Below are positions 7,643 through 16,420 of a DNA stretch of 24,464 nt, piece by piece; position 1 is the stretch's first letter; every line of letters begins with the position of its first letter. Origin of the DNA: JAHDCE01 sp051275765 (GTDB lineage: Bacteria; Bacteroidota; Bacteroidia; Chitinophagales; Saprospiraceae); NCBI GenBank assembly GCA_051275765.1, contig JBNMOV010000016.1:1-24464 (forward strand), written 5' to 3'. The notes under the pieces were generated by a model. The model was not told the DNA's origin. It saw nothing but the letters and a program-made list of their open reading frames with translations, and did not search any database. Made by a program: the position numbers and the translations under genes.

Positions 7643-8731
7643 TTACAATTCCAATGGTCCTAAACCCACCTTATCCATAATTCTCATTTCATCTTCACAT
7701 AATGGAACAAGCTGTGTTTTTACGAAATCATTGACTTCTAAGAAAATATCATCTGGATATAGCAAATGAATATTAGGACCTGCATCCAATGTGAAATATA
7801 CTGGCAGTTTAGTATCAGCTCTATATGTTCTAATCCTATTGATCATCTCAAGCGTATTCGGTTTCATGAGAATGAACGAAGGATTAGAAGTCATCATGAG
7901 TGCATGAAGCGTGAGTGCTTCATTTTCTGTGATCGTACCAAAAGTTTCCAAATCCCCAGCTTTCATAGCATGAAGCAAACGGTTAAGTCTTTGTTTAGCT
8001 TGTGCATATCTAGGAGCAGCATAATCATTGCCATCCATTAGAGCATGTCCAGCACGACTAGAAACTGCTTTTTCTCCTTGACTTACAATTAAAATATCAT
8101 CATGGAAAGTATGAAAAACCTTATCGATTTCATTTTGGTATGGAATGGCATATTCATCTGATGAATGAGGAATAGAACCACTTTTTCCCCAAAGTCCTGC
8201 ATAAGCATAAACAGATCTACAAGCACTTCCAGAACCCAATCTGGCTACATAAGATGCTTTTTGTCTGAATTCCTTATCGTCTTTAAGTGTTCCAAATAAA
8301 TCTGATTCCAAACTGCAAAGACAAAGTGCCAAAGCTCCCATGCTAGATGCAGAAGATGCAATACCAGAAGAATGCGGAAAAGAATTTTCAGACTTAATCG
8401 TGAATTTCAATTGCTTGACAAAAGGAAAAATATCAGAGAGATTCAGTAAGAATTTTCTGATTTTAGCAGCAAATGCTTCGTTAGATTTTCCCTCGAAATA
8501 AAAATCTAGATCAATATCTACATCCTTTCTTTTGTCGCCACTATAACTCATGTAAGTTTTGGTATGAGCTTCGTCTAATGTCAAACTGATAGAAGGATTT
8601 CGAGGGAGTTGGACTCCATGTTTACCCCAGTATTTTACCAGTGCGATATTAGAAGGCGTTTGCCAAGAAATAGTACCTTCTTTCAGGTTGGAGGAATCTA
8701 GGATGAGCTTTGAATTCTTATAATCTAGCAT
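7643..8731 (-). CDS. mvaD: Diphosphomevalonate decarboxylase
   Basis: 362 residues from the ATG at 8729-8731. An upstream ATG at 8794 would add 21 residues; the shorter form places SNIALVKYWGK at residues 27-37 as in related enzymes. GHMP-kinase features: SNIALVKYWGK (substrate and ATP end), the phosphate-binding loop PHSSGIASSASS (119-130), SGSACRS (167-173) and FTLDAGPNIH with D316 as the expected catalytic Asp. It performs the ATP-dependent decarboxylation of mevalonate diphosphate to isopentenyl diphosphate, the last step of the mevalonate route, in the cytoplasm. It stands alone here without other pathway genes. Its presence indicates mevalonate rather than MEP isoprenoid synthesis, as in many Bacteroidota. 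Confidence 0.95.
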   Translation of the reverse strand: MLDYKNSKLILDSSNLKEGTISWQTPSNIALVKYWGKHGVQLPRNPSISLTLDEAHTKTYMSYSGDKRKDVDIDLDFYFEGKSNEAFAAKIRKFLLNLSDIFPFVKQLKFTIKSENSFPHSSGIASSASSMGALALCLCSLESDLFGTLKDDKEFRQKASYVARLGSGSACRSVYAYAGLWGKSGSIPHSSDEYAIPYQNEIDKVFHTFHDDILIVSQGEKAVSSRAGHALMDGNDYAAPRYAQAKQRLNRLLHAMKAGDLETFGTITENEALTLHALMMTSNPSFILMKPNTLEMINRIRTYRADTKLPVYFTLDAGPNIHLLYPDDIFLEVNDFVKTQLVPLCEDEMRIMDKVGLGPLEL

Positions 8732-8978
8732 GGAATTGTAATGATTGATTAAGTTTATTGGTGGTGATCTAATATGCACCTTTTTTTCAAACAAAAGGAG
8801 ATCTTTGGGGTTTGAGGTTTGGCAATATACTGAAAGCCAAATATTCAGTAAACCATTAATATAGAAACCCCAAAGGTCTTGATGCTTATTTACAACGTTA
8901 CCAGTTTATTTCCACAAAAGTAATGTTTTGGGAATCTTTTTGTTCTTGAATGAGTTAACTTTAAAAAAAATATTTATC

Positions 8979-9521
8979 ATGAAAAGTCAAATCCTCAAAG
9001 TAGATGATGAAATAGAACTGCGTGGTTGCCAGCCATATTATGCTTCAGATATTTTTTCTATAGTAGAAAAAGAACGAGAATACCTGAGAGAATGGCTTCC
9101 TTGGGTGGATATAACAACTGAAGAGAAACATACTAAAAACTATTTAAAAGGTGCACATCAAATGAATGTGGGTGGGCAGCGATTGACTACTTGGATATTT
9201 TATAAAGGAGAACTGTGTGGCTCGGTTGGTTATGTGAAAATAGATAAGGAGAATGATTTTGGAGAAATAGGCTATTGGCTATCTAAGGCATATATGGGTA
9301 AAGGTATTATGACGAGGAGCTGTAAAAGATTGATTCGTTATGGATTTGAAAAACTAGATTTGGAACGAGTAGAAATAAGAGTGGCAAAAGAAAATAAACT
9401 AAGTACAGCTATTCCTGAACGACTAGGATTTTATTATGAAGGATTATCAAGAAAAAGACTTAAAGTAAGAGGTGTTTATTATGATTTGCGTCAATTTTCT
9501 ATGTTGAAAGAAGATTTTTAA
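8979..9521 (+). CDS. GNAT acetyltransferase, RimJ/RimL type
   Basis: 180 residues from the ATG at 8979; an upstream in-frame alternative start at 8928 adds only an unsupported hydrophobic stretch. GNAT motifs are clear: GEIGYWLSKAYMGKGIMT (95-112) containing the acetyl-CoA loop, RVEIRVAKENKLS (130-142), and ERLGFYYEG (147-155). The whole resembles ribosomal-protein-serine acetyltransferases (RimL/YdaF group), which acetylate protein N-termini or small amines; the actual substrate is unknown. Divergent from mvaD, sharing a 247-bp upstream region. Its stop codon runs straight into a palindromic repeat (9521-9613). Confidence 0.88.
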   Translation: MKSQILKVDDEIELRGCQPYYASDIFSIVEKEREYLREWLPWVDITTEEKHTKNYLKGAHQMNVGGQRLTTWIFYKGELCGSVGYVKIDKENDFGEIGYWLSKAYMGKGIMTRSCKRLIRYGFEKLDLERVEIRVAKENKLSTAIPERLGFYYEGLSRKRLKVRGVYYDLRQFSMLKEDF

Positions 9522-9613
9522 TTGAGCAGTCCAATGATCATAATTCACGTATGACTGTTCGACAGAATTGACTTGAAGTTCATTTCTGCTCAATTTATTA
9601 AATACGTTTCACT
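9521..9613. repeat. Palindromic repeat element H between convergent genes
   Basis: ATTGAGCAG (9521-9529) pairs with CTGCTCAAT (9586-9594). The right-hand 24 bases (9590-9613) are the exact complement of the left end of element C at 3921-3944. The left terminus is missing because the element abuts the GNAT stop. It may end GNAT transcripts, and it lies close to the eroded 3' end of the Crp-like gene. Confidence 0.6.
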
Positions 9614-9724
9614 TAATGTAGTTTTTAATCTGTTGGAAGATAGAAGAATGAAATTGTAGCGTTTATTTGTTTCTCGTCCCTAAGTTCTTGTATCTAGTTT
9701 TAGCATTCCGAAATTGCAAATTTT

Positions 9725-10140
9725 TCACTTTCTCCCCAGTTCAATGATGGATTTAATCATCAGCATAAAAGCAAAAGAAGTCATTTGTTCGTATTCTTTA
9801 ATCAGTAGGCTAAAATCAGCGAAAACAAAGGTATTTAAAGTGCAACCTTCCAATGCCTCAATATAAAATGCACTTGGTTTTCCTTGAAAACACTATCTAC
9901 TTTTGTAATGAATTCGCCTTCGAAAATAAACCAATGCGTGATATCTTTTCCTTCATCATCGTAATAAAAAAAGCGGAGACAACCTTTTTCTACATAAAAT
10001 ACTTTTCGGCAATATTCTCCTTCTCGAAGTAAAATAGCTCCTTTTTTATGCTCTTCTATTTTAATAATAGAAATTAAACCTGCCTTTAATTCAGGTAACA
10101 GTTCTCCTAGAAGTTGCTCTATGTATCCTAATAAATTCAT
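9725..10140 (-). pseudogene. Crp/Fnr-like cyclic nucleotide-binding regulator, frameshifted and lacking its HTH
   Basis: The ATG at 10138-10140 starts a cyclic nucleotide-binding domain: KKGAILLREGEYCRKVFYVEKGCLRFFYYDDEGKDITHWFIFEGEF, i.e. about residues 31-76. The frame then ends early at 9835. Adding one base to the A4 run at 9887-9890 restores the family-like continuation GKPSAFYIEALEGC to a stop at 9725-9727. Even then the C-terminal DNA-binding domain is missing or unrecognisable, and the 3' flank holds palindromic element H. So the frameshift may be an error but the gene still looks truncated. An intact relative would be a transcriptional regulator; this copy probably is not. Confidence 0.72.
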
Positions 10141-10425
10141 TCATTTTTTTATAAAAATAAAAAGCCAAAACTGATTTTATTGAGATTTGAATTTTTCTTT
10201 TTTATACTTTGCAAATTTTATTTTTTTGAGCAAAAACGCAATTTTTTCTTCTAACATTTGTAGTTGTTGATGAAGGGAAGTATTTTTTAGCTACAAAGCG
10301 GCTATTTTGCTGATGAATCCATTTTATAAGGATAGACTTTTTTATCTTTATGGATACATTTAGCTTTAGTCTCTTTTTTGATTTTAGCTTTTACTCCTGA
10401 AGAGTTACAAAAAAATATATATAAT

Positions 10426-11307
10426 ATGCGTCCATTAAAAAGCTTATTTATTTTAGCATGCTCTGTTATTTTATTTCTTCCAAAAGGAAATTCTCAAGAT
10501 AACTTGTCTTATGGTATCAAGGCAGGATTAGATTTTTCTACCATTTTGGGAGCTAAGGAAATGGATTCCCAAGGGAATGATTTGGAGGACGGAGGATTCT
10601 ATACAGGATTTCATGCAGGGGTGTCATTTAATATAGATATCATTGAAGATAAATTTGGCGTTTCGCCAGCATTCCTTTATGCCCAAAAAGGAGGAAAATA
10701 TAGATACGAAGGACTAGGATCTATCATGTTGCCTGATGAGGATGGTGTGTTTCAATTAATAGAAGGAAATCGAAAAGATGCCCTTACTATAGTTAATTCT
10801 TACATCTCCATACCTATTATGTTTTATTACAAGCCAATAGAACGAATCAAAATATCATTAGGTATGGATTTCGGATTCTTGGTTAATTCTACAGGAAGTG
10901 GAGAAACGAAATTGACATGGACGGATCTTGCAGGTGATGAGCAGGTAGCTATCTTGGAACTTGATCATCATTATATCAGAGATGATGCAGGCGAGGGTAA
11001 AAATGAAACAATGATTACGCTAGCAGCGGATGGAGGAAATACAATTTATGAATATCCTTCAGCGATAGGTGCTTATTATTTTGATGAAACCAAAGATAAA
11101 AATTATTACAATGTATTCGATATGGGACTAGATGCAGACGTGACACTTTTCATAACGAAAGGGATCAGCATGGGGTTCAGAGTCAATTATGGATTATTGG
11201 ATATAAGCAATGACGATCTAGATTTTTCTCAACAAAACAGAACGCAATTAAGATCAGATATAGACAGAAATTTATCTTTACAAGTATCCTTAGGCTTTAG
11301 TTTTTAA
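10426..11307 (+). CDS. Outer-membrane beta-barrel protein (PorT-like)
   Basis: 293 residues from the ATG at 10426; an in-frame TTG at 10378 precedes it but the signal peptide (MRPLKSLFILACSVILFLPK, cut after GNSQ) begins at the ATG. The mature protein opens with YGIKAGLDFSTILG and continues as alternating strands with aromatic girdles (GFYTGFHAGVSF, FGVSPAFLYAQKGGKY, YISIPIMFYYKP) and a C-terminal Phe (LQVSLGFSF), which is the outer-membrane assembly signal. This is the PorT/OMP_b-brl_2 pattern of Bacteroidota. Role unknown: small porin or structural barrel. A stem-loop follows the stop. Confidence 0.82.
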   Translation: MRPLKSLFILACSVILFLPKGNSQDNLSYGIKAGLDFSTILGAKEMDSQGNDLEDGGFYTGFHAGVSFNIDIIEDKFGVSPAFLYAQKGGKYRYEGLGSIMLPDEDGVFQLIEGNRKDALTIVNSYISIPIMFYYKPIERIKISLGMDFGFLVNSTGSGETKLTWTDLAGDEQVAILELDHHYIRDDAGEGKNETMITLAADGGNTIYEYPSAIGAYYFDETKDKNYYNVFDMGLDADVTLFITKGISMGFRVNYGLLDISNDDLDFSQQNRTQLRSDIDRNLSLQVSLGFSF

Positions 11308-11320
11308 ATAAACTTTAAGG

Positions 11321-11368
11321 ATAAGTGCCAAGCCAAAATTATAATCCTATATTTAATTTGGTACTTAT
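11321..11368. terminator. Stem-loop after the first barrel gene
   Basis: ATAAGTGCCAA (11321-11331) pairs with TTGGTACTTAT (11358-11368), an 11-bp stem with one G-T wobble, 14 bases past the stop codon. No T-tract follows, so termination is likely but not certain. Confidence 0.45.
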
Positions 11369-11375
11369 ACGCACT

Positions 11376-11537
11376 AAGGGATGAGAAATAAATAAACGAT
11401 ACAACTTATAACGCAGGATTTTTGTTTGCTAACTTCGTTGAAAATACTCGCCGTAGCTACGGAACTATTTTTTGTGTTTTTTAGAAGGAAAAAGAACAAG
11501 CATAATGGCTCATGTTATTGAATTCGTTTCACTAATC
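11376..11537. repeat. Palindromic-family element B (hybrid halves)
   Basis: Centre CCGTAGCTACGG (about 11451-11462). The right half ends TAATGG...CGTTTCACT and its last 61 bases (11477-11537) equal 3962-4022. The left half does not pair with it; instead it resembles the left half of element E (a start like AAGGATG.GA.ATAAATAA, and a CGTTG..AAA tract before the centre). It looks like a recombinant of two elements joined at the shared core. Confidence 0.65.
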
Positions 11538-12078
11538 AATTATTTAGGTTGCTCAAAATTTAAAATGAAAAGTTCCCCGTGTTTTTGAACAATGTGGTTT
11601 CGCTCTTTTTAACTATTTTTTTAAAGATATAAAACCATAAGCAATTGTACAAACGTAAAAGATCGAAGCCCAAAGTTCCGCCTTTCAGCGTTTAGTGGAT
11701 GAACGAATGATTTTCGATGCAATCGAAATGAATGTCTAGTAGACATTCAAATGAGAGAACCGCTAGCGAGTAGTGCAGAAAATCCGTTAAAAACAAAATA
11801 CTGTTTGAGCATAAACTGCTATAAAAAAAATATTTGAAGCTAAGTAGCAAAAGAAGCTAAAAGTAACAAATGTTATTAAAGCGAGTTTATTTTGTTTAGG
11901 ATTTACAATCTTTTGTAGCGTTAAAAACGCTGTACAGCGGTGATTTTTGATTCTTTTCATCTAGGAAAAGAATAAGAAATACTTTTGTTACTAAACCAAA
12001 AACACAACGAAATTTTGATTAAAAAGCATAGGATTTTGAGCATACTATCAATTATTTAACCAATTATAAACATTCACG
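11538..12078. other. 540-bp non-coding region upstream of the second barrel gene
   Basis: No protein gene is supported. It contains a perfect small palindrome GAATGTCTAGTAGACATTC at about 11730-11750, repeat R2 copy 1 (11778-11973), and AT-rich sequence up to the ATG at 12079. A start-less open frame here ends in the strip NPLKTKYCLSINCY, which is also seen in R2 copy 2. Confidence 0.5.
11778..11973 (+). repeat. Interspersed repeat R2, copy 1
   Basis: Shares with the complement of 16681-17026: an AATCC.TT.AAAACAAAATACTG start, the 20-base GCGAGTTTATTTTGTTTAGG (11881-11900 here, 16763-16782 there), a GTAGCGTTAA tract, and a terminal hairpin. The hairpin here is ATTCTTTTC (11950-11958) with GAAAAGAAT (11965-11973). 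Confidence 0.7.
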
Positions 12079-13146
12079 ATGATGAAAGGACAAAGCTTTA
12101 TTTTTACATTATTTATATGCTTATTTGCTATCACAGCAATGAATGCACAAGAAGAAAAGGCAGAAAAAAACGGAGGCTTATTTGTAAGAGCTAATGTAGG
12201 TTATGGTTTCCAAGCAGGAGGAAATGTTCAAGGTGTTGATGCAACACGTGACTATAACAAAAATATTTATGGTTCTACTGCTTCTGGTATGAATGTGGGA
12301 TTTGGTGTTGGCTATATGTTCAATAAATATATAGGGATAGAATTAGGTGGATATTATACATTTGGTACAGCAAAATTCTCAGAAGTAGAATCAGAGGCGC
12401 TTTCATTAGGACTTCAGGCAGCAGGTACGGAATTGAATGTCTTGAATGCCTATATATTTGAAGAATACACACACACATCTAAGCAATTTAGAATCACTCC
12501 TTCTATCATTATAAAAGGAGGTAGTGGTAAATTCGTTCCTTATGCTAAATTTGGTATGCTAATACCAGTAGCAGGAAAAACATCTACAGATGTAGTAGGT
12601 AAATTATCATCAGATGTTATTCCTACGAGTATAAGTATTCCTATTTTAGGTGATATTACATTACCGGGTTTTGATGCAGGTGGAGTATCCTTACAAGGAA
12701 GTGTGGATGCAGAAGCAGAATCATTTGGTCAGTTTTCTCTTGGATTTGAAGGAACTTTGGGTGCAGAAATGAAAATCAATGATATGATTTCAGTTTTTGG
12801 AGAAGTAAATTTTTCTACTCTTCATATTAAATCAAAGGAAACCAAAGTATTAAAATATGACGGAGTATATTCCTTAAATGGCTCACCATTATCCATAGAG
12901 GATTTAGAAGGAGCTTTTGGCTTTGTAGGTATAGATGTCTCTTTTTCTGATTTAGGACTGTATGAAAATATAAGTGAAGTTCCTACTTCAGAAGCTCATT
13001 TTATTTATGTAGATGAACTAAATTCGAATACCAATAATCCTGCATTTAATGATAATTTTGATGCTAACCAAGCAGAAGATCGGTTGGCTCGTAAGGAAAA
13101 TAATTCAAGCATAGGAATTAATATAGGTGTGAAATTCAATTTCTAA
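12079..13146 (+). CDS. Outer-membrane beta-barrel protein
   Basis: 355 residues; two ATGs in tandem at 12079 and 12082. Signal peptide of about 23 residues ending MNAQ. The mature protein starts GGLFVRANVGYGFQAGG and has repeated amphipathic strands separated by polar loops (GVGYMFNKYIGIELGGYYTFG, FRITPSIIIKGGSGKFVPYAK), with the last strand SSIGINIGVKFNF ending in Phe. This fits an outer-membrane barrel of the OMP_b-brl type. The low-complexity loop DELNSNTNNPAFNDNFDANQ is rich in Asn/Asp and may face outside. Function unknown. It is flanked on both sides by repeat elements and has no obvious operon partner. Confidence 0.8.
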   Translation: MMKGQSFIFTLFICLFAITAMNAQEEKAEKNGGLFVRANVGYGFQAGGNVQGVDATRDYNKNIYGSTASGMNVGFGVGYMFNKYIGIELGGYYTFGTAKFSEVESEALSLGLQAAGTELNVLNAYIFEEYTHTSKQFRITPSIIIKGGSGKFVPYAKFGMLIPVAGKTSTDVVGKLSSDVIPTSISIPILGDITLPGFDAGGVSLQGSVDAEAESFGQFSLGFEGTLGAEMKINDMISVFGEVNFSTLHIKSKETKVLKYDGVYSLNGSPLSIEDLEGAFGFVGIDVSFSDLGLYENISEVPTSEAHFIYVDELNSNTNNPAFNDNFDANQAEDRLARKENNSSIGINIGVKFNF

Positions 13147-13153
13147 AAAACAC

Positions 13154-13317
13154 TTAGTGAAAGAAATTAAATAAGATCCACCATTATGCGTAGTAGTTTT
13201 TTCTTGTAAAGAATTCATAAAAGAGTTGCATAGCCTTAGCTACGGAACTCTTTTGTGTGTTTTTTAGAAGGAAAAGAATAAGTAATAATGGTGGATGTTA
13301 TTTAGGTTCTTTCACTT
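13154..13317. repeat. Palindromic repeat element A (164 bp, 34-bp arms)
   Basis: Arms 13154-13187 and 13284-13317 match in inverted orientation at 30 of 34 positions (AGTGAAAGAA ... TTCTTTCACT). Inside is a second stem, AAAAGAGTT / AACTCTTTT, around the core TAGCCTTAGCTACGG. It starts 8 bases after the stop of the barrel gene. Its right half shares TTTTTTAGAAGGAAAA with elements B and C, but the outer arm sequence differs from theirs while remaining self-complementary. Confidence 0.8.
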
Positions 13318-13478
13318 AATACATTGTAAATTAAATAAGTAACCGTTTTGTCTGCTTAGTTTTCAGCTATGCGTCGTTAAAAACTCCTTAAATAGCTACG
13401 GCTATTTGCGTCATTTTGCCTAGCAAAACTAAAAACTAAGCAATTCAAAACAGGCACTTATTTACTTTATAGTGTACT
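13318..13478. repeat. Palindromic repeat element D
   Basis: The left arm (13318-13340 and on through TGCTTAGTTTT) pairs with the right arm (ending ACTTTATAGTGTACT at 13478) over about 55 bases with a few mismatches. The core is TAGCTACGGCTA. First of three palindromes fused in a row. Confidence 0.8.
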
Positions 13479-13656
13479 TAAGGATGTTGAATAAATAACT
13501 GTCCGTTTTGACTTCATATTTTTGCACTATGCTGCGTTGGCAAAAACCTTATTATGCTAAGGCGTAACGCGACTTTTACCGCCTTGCCTAGCACAAAAAT
13601 ATTTTATCAATTCCAGATACTTATTTATTCGCCACCCCTTAAGTACACTGTAAAGT
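13464..13656. repeat. Palindromic repeat element E, sharing borders with D and F
   Basis: The outer arms ACTTTATAGTGTACTTAAGG (13464-13483) and CCTTAAGTACACTGTAAAGT (13637-13656) are complementary at 19 of 20 bases. Core about ATGCTAAGGCGTAACGC. Its left arm is also the right arm of D, and its right arm is also the left arm of F, so neighbouring elements share one border sequence in alternating orientation. Confidence 0.8.
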
Positions 13657-13805
13657 AAGTAATGTTAAGTTTTGATGGCTTCTTTTGAAATTTGGACATC
13701 GTTATTTTTCTCCACCGTAGCTAAGGCTACGCTGTCAAAAAATGCCTCGCCATATTCCAAAATAATCTCATCAAAATATTAAACAACTTACTTTACAGTG
13801 TACTT
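13641..13805. repeat. Palindromic repeat element F
   Basis: The arms AAGTACACTGTAAAGTAAGT (13641-13660) and ACTTACTTTACAGTGTACTT (13786-13805) are a perfect 20-bp inverted repeat. The core CCGTAGCTAAGGCTACG lies at the centre. Interior arm sequence is unlike D and E. Confidence 0.82.
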
Positions 13806-13837
13806 AACATACCTTAATTTATGAGTTAGTCCACTAG
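13803..13837 (+). repeat. Detached right end of a G-type palindromic element
   Basis: 35 bases, starting CTTAACATACC and ending CACTAG, match the right end of element G (16556-16590) with one mismatch. The left half of such an element is absent here. It overlaps the stop codon of the adjacent decayed gene (13826-13828). Confidence 0.75.
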
Positions 13838-14663
13838 GTTAAATTCCTTTATTTCGAAATAACATTTTTCGCGAATTAATTTAATTTCAGCAAACTTTTC
13901 GGACTGTTCATTCCATCCATTATGTTCTAATCTTATTTTTTCGCGTTCATTACACCATGCTTGAAAATCATCTTCTTTATCAAGTTTCATATTAGGATAA
14001 GTCGGAAAAATTTCTTCAAATCCCGTTTTAATATCATGCTTTAAATATTGACAAACAAATGCAATTCTTCTGGAGCCATGTTCTCTACATTCTATGTATT
14101 TTTCTTTTAATTTTTGATGAATTTTTTCATCTATTTCTTTAGGTCCCTCTATTAATCCAGTGCTTAGGTTTTTATACTGATGTTGTTGACTAAAAAAGAG
14201 AGATTTCCTCCATTCCTTTTTTTTACCTTATCTGGCGTATGTTCATTATCCTAAGATCATTTCCATGTTTTGCTTTTATGAGAAAAAGTACCAATACCTA
14301 CATATTCGAAATAAAAAACATGATCATCAAATTTTAATGTAAATATCCCAATTCCATGATCATAATACCATTCAGTATGATTATCAAAATAATATTTTCC
14401 TTGAATTTTCTTGTAGATGATAAAGTTTATCAAAACATTCGTCTTTATATGATATACCTAGCGGTATTCGCTTTACAGACCAGCGTTAGTAGCAATTGCT
14501 TGATTTTCAGAAGCTATGAATTTTTAACAATCCGAAAACCAATTAATTCTCAGTATAGGTATGATTTCGGATTCATTTAGTTTATTATTTTTTCTATCCA
14601 ATAATGAAAGTCAACGTCGAAAATTTCCAAAATTCCTAATGTTTTGCCAAATGAAAATCCAGC
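13826..14663 (-). pseudogene. Decayed gene, possibly of a DUF6882-like family
   Basis: Coding-like peptide strips can be read on the minus strand but not in one frame. N-terminal part (14577-14663): GFSFGKTLGILEIFDVDFHYW then a stop. Middle: KYYFDNHTEWYYDHGIGIF and YVGIGTFSHKSKTWK, followed by TGA and TAG where Trp would be expected (a WSW strip), then DNEHTPDKV. A missing base in the T8 run at 14217-14224 shifts into the long final part, EWRKSLFF through KEFNLVD, ending at the stop 13826-13828. The central part resembles the DUF6882-type W-rich domain (tentative). With two nonsense changes and at least two or three frameshifts this is real decay. The 3' end overlaps a repeat end, so insertion may have reshaped it. 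Confidence 0.62.
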
Positions 14664-14678
14664 ACCCCTTCAAATCAA

Positions 14679-14710
14679 AACATCAAAAGCCTTAAAAGAC
14701 TTTTGATGTT
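14679..14710. terminator. Bidirectional hairpin terminator
   Basis: AACATCAAAAG (14679-14689) pairs with CTTTTGATGTT (14700-14710), 11 bp with a 10-base loop. It lies between the stop of pepD and the decayed gene. Confidence 0.55.
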
Positions 14711-14748
14711 GATCGTAAAATATTATTCGTTTGTTCTCTTGCTTGGCA

Positions 14749-14768
14749 AGACGCAAAATATTGCGTCT
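14749..14768. terminator. Hairpin just after the pepD stop
   Basis: AGACGCAA (14749-14756) and TTGCGTCT (14761-14768) form a tight 8-bp stem 3 bases beyond the pepD stop codon. The AGACGC...GCGTCT palindrome is of a type often found dispersed in bacterial genomes, so it may be both a terminator and a repeat. Confidence 0.5.
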
Positions 14769-14771
14769 CTA

Positions 14772-16223
14772 CTAGGAAATCCTCTTCAGCGTTTCAATCA
14801 AAAATCCCCAAAACTTCTGCACAGAACTAATCTGACATCTTTCATCTGGAGAATGTGCACCTTTGATATTAGGACCAAAAGAAATCATTTCCATTTCTGG
14901 ATAATTCGTACCTAAAATACCACATTCCAATCCTGCATGACAAGCATTGACATGAGCAGGTTCTTTGAATAATTCTGTATATAAATCACTCATTAGAGAA
15001 ACGATCTTCGAAGTAGGTCGAGGTGTCCAACCTGGATAATCACCATCCAAAATGACATCTGCACCCATGAGTTCGAAAGTACTTTGAATAGCTGCTGCTT
15101 CGTCCATTTTTTCAGAATCTACAGAGCTACGAGTCAGGCAAAGAATAGAATATTCGCCATCATTGATAGATACTTTGGCTAGATTATTAGAAGTCTGAAC
15201 CAAACCATCTACATCTGGACTCATTCTATAAATCCCATTAGGACAAGCATAAATACTTCGCAATAAAATAGATTGAAAATCCTTAGAAATGACTTTCAAT
15301 TTAGGTAGAGCTTCCTTAATGCTGATGTCTAAATCTGGATCTGTAGTTCCATATTCATTTTTGATAATGGCAGCGAAATCTCCTACAAAATTGATTAATC
15401 CCTGCAATTCCTCTCTATGGACTAATACCACAGCAAATGATTCTCTAGGTATTGCATTTCTCAAGCTGCCTCCATTAATAGAATGAATCCTTAAATCTAC
15501 TTTTTGTGCAGCAAAGAACAAAAGCCTATTCATGACTTTATTGGAATTACCTAGCCCCTTATGAATATCCATTCCAGAATGTCCACCGCTCAAACCACTA
15601 AGAGCGATTTCAATTGTTTCCATTCCCGTCAAAGTATCTTCATCATATGCTCCATTAGCAGTGATATCGATTCCTCCAGCACAGCCGATTGTGAGTTCGT
15701 TATCATCTTCTGTATCGAGATTTAGCATGATTTTGGCATCTAACATTCCGCCTTTGAGCTCCATCGCTCCTGTCATGCCTGTTTCTTCATCTATCGTAAA
15801 TAAGGCTTCTAATGGCGGATGCGAAATATCTTTAGATTCTAATAAACCCATGATAGCTGCTACGCCTATTCCATTGTCCGCACCTAGCGTTGTACCTTTT
15901 GCTTTTACCCAATCGCCATCCACATACATTTGTATACCTTGCGTTTTAAAATCAAAATCTGTATCTGCATTTCTCTGGTGTACCATATCTAAATGGCTTT
16001 GCAGTACGATAGTCGTCTGATTTTCTCTGCCAGCCGTTCCAGGCTTCTTGATAATGACATTACCAATGTGATCTTCTATGGTAGATAAACCCAATGATTC
16101 GCCAAAACTCTTCATGAAAGCGATTACACGTTCTTCTTCTCTAGAAGGTCGAGGTACTGCGTTCAATAATGCGAAGTTTTTCCAAAGGGCTTGAGGTTCT
16201 AAGGTTTTGATTTCGTTAGACAT
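14772..16223 (-). CDS. pepD: Aminoacyl-histidine dipeptidase (M20 family, PepD type)
   Basis: 483 residues from the ATG at 16221-16223, close to the usual 485. A TTG farther upstream lies inside the promoter box and is not the start. Metallopeptidase landmarks: QSHLDMV (H77, D79), GADNGIG (D116, bridging Asp), DEETGMTG (catalytic E146, metal E147), LNLDTED, GLSGGHSGMDIH and a late CHAGLECGI. This is the two-zinc cytosolic Xaa-His dipeptidase/carnosinase-like family that cleaves dipeptides. It is a stand-alone gene with its own -7 box ending 16 bases before the ATG and a hairpin right after the stop. Confidence 0.94.
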   Translation of the reverse strand: MSNEIKTLEPQALWKNFALLNAVPRPSREEERVIAFMKSFGESLGLSTIEDHIGNVIIKKPGTAGRENQTTIVLQSHLDMVHQRNADTDFDFKTQGIQMYVDGDWVKAKGTTLGADNGIGVAAIMGLLESKDISHPPLEALFTIDEETGMTGAMELKGGMLDAKIMLNLDTEDDNELTIGCAGGIDITANGAYDEDTLTGMETIEIALSGLSGGHSGMDIHKGLGNSNKVMNRLLFFAAQKVDLRIHSINGGSLRNAIPRESFAVVLVHREELQGLINFVGDFAAIIKNEYGTTDPDLDISIKEALPKLKVISKDFQSILLRSIYACPNGIYRMSPDVDGLVQTSNNLAKVSINDGEYSILCLTRSSVDSEKMDEAAAIQSTFELMGADVILDGDYPGWTPRPTSKIVSLMSDLYTELFKEPAHVNACHAGLECGILGTNYPEMEMISFGPNIKGAHSPDERCQISSVQKFWGFLIETLKRIS

Positions 16224-16238
16224 AATATTATTTTTTTG

Positions 16239-16246
16239 CAAAGATA
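16239..16246 (-). promoter_or_regulatory. -7 promoter box (TATCTTTG) of pepD
   Basis: A perfect TAnnTTTG box on the minus strand followed by GCAAAAAAA. Transcription would begin about 8-10 bases before the ATG at 16223, giving a very short leader and deciding the start codon. Confidence 0.6.
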
Positions 16247-16420
16247 GGGGAGTTATTAGTTATTGAGTTATTAGGTTATTGAATAAAATTAAAAATCGTA
16301 TTAATATAACTTGTGAATGATACACAAAATTCATACAGAATAGATGATTTAGTGGTGTTTTTATTAGCTAATCGATGGCTGATGCTAAGGAATATTGCAT
16401 AGCCCTCCAATAACTTAATA

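Noticed and set aside
9530..9724. Recoverable HTH domain of the Crp-like gene
   Set aside because: Weak strips such as LSRNELQV can be read, but several frame changes and stops would be needed, and part of it is repeat sequence.
13154..13837. CRISPR array
   Set aside because: The repeated units are palindromes of 160-190 bp with variable arms, not short identical repeats with unique spacers.
14356..14580. Open frame on the + strand opposite the decayed gene
   Set aside because: It is a shadow of the minus-strand coding strips, which carry the protein-like sequence.
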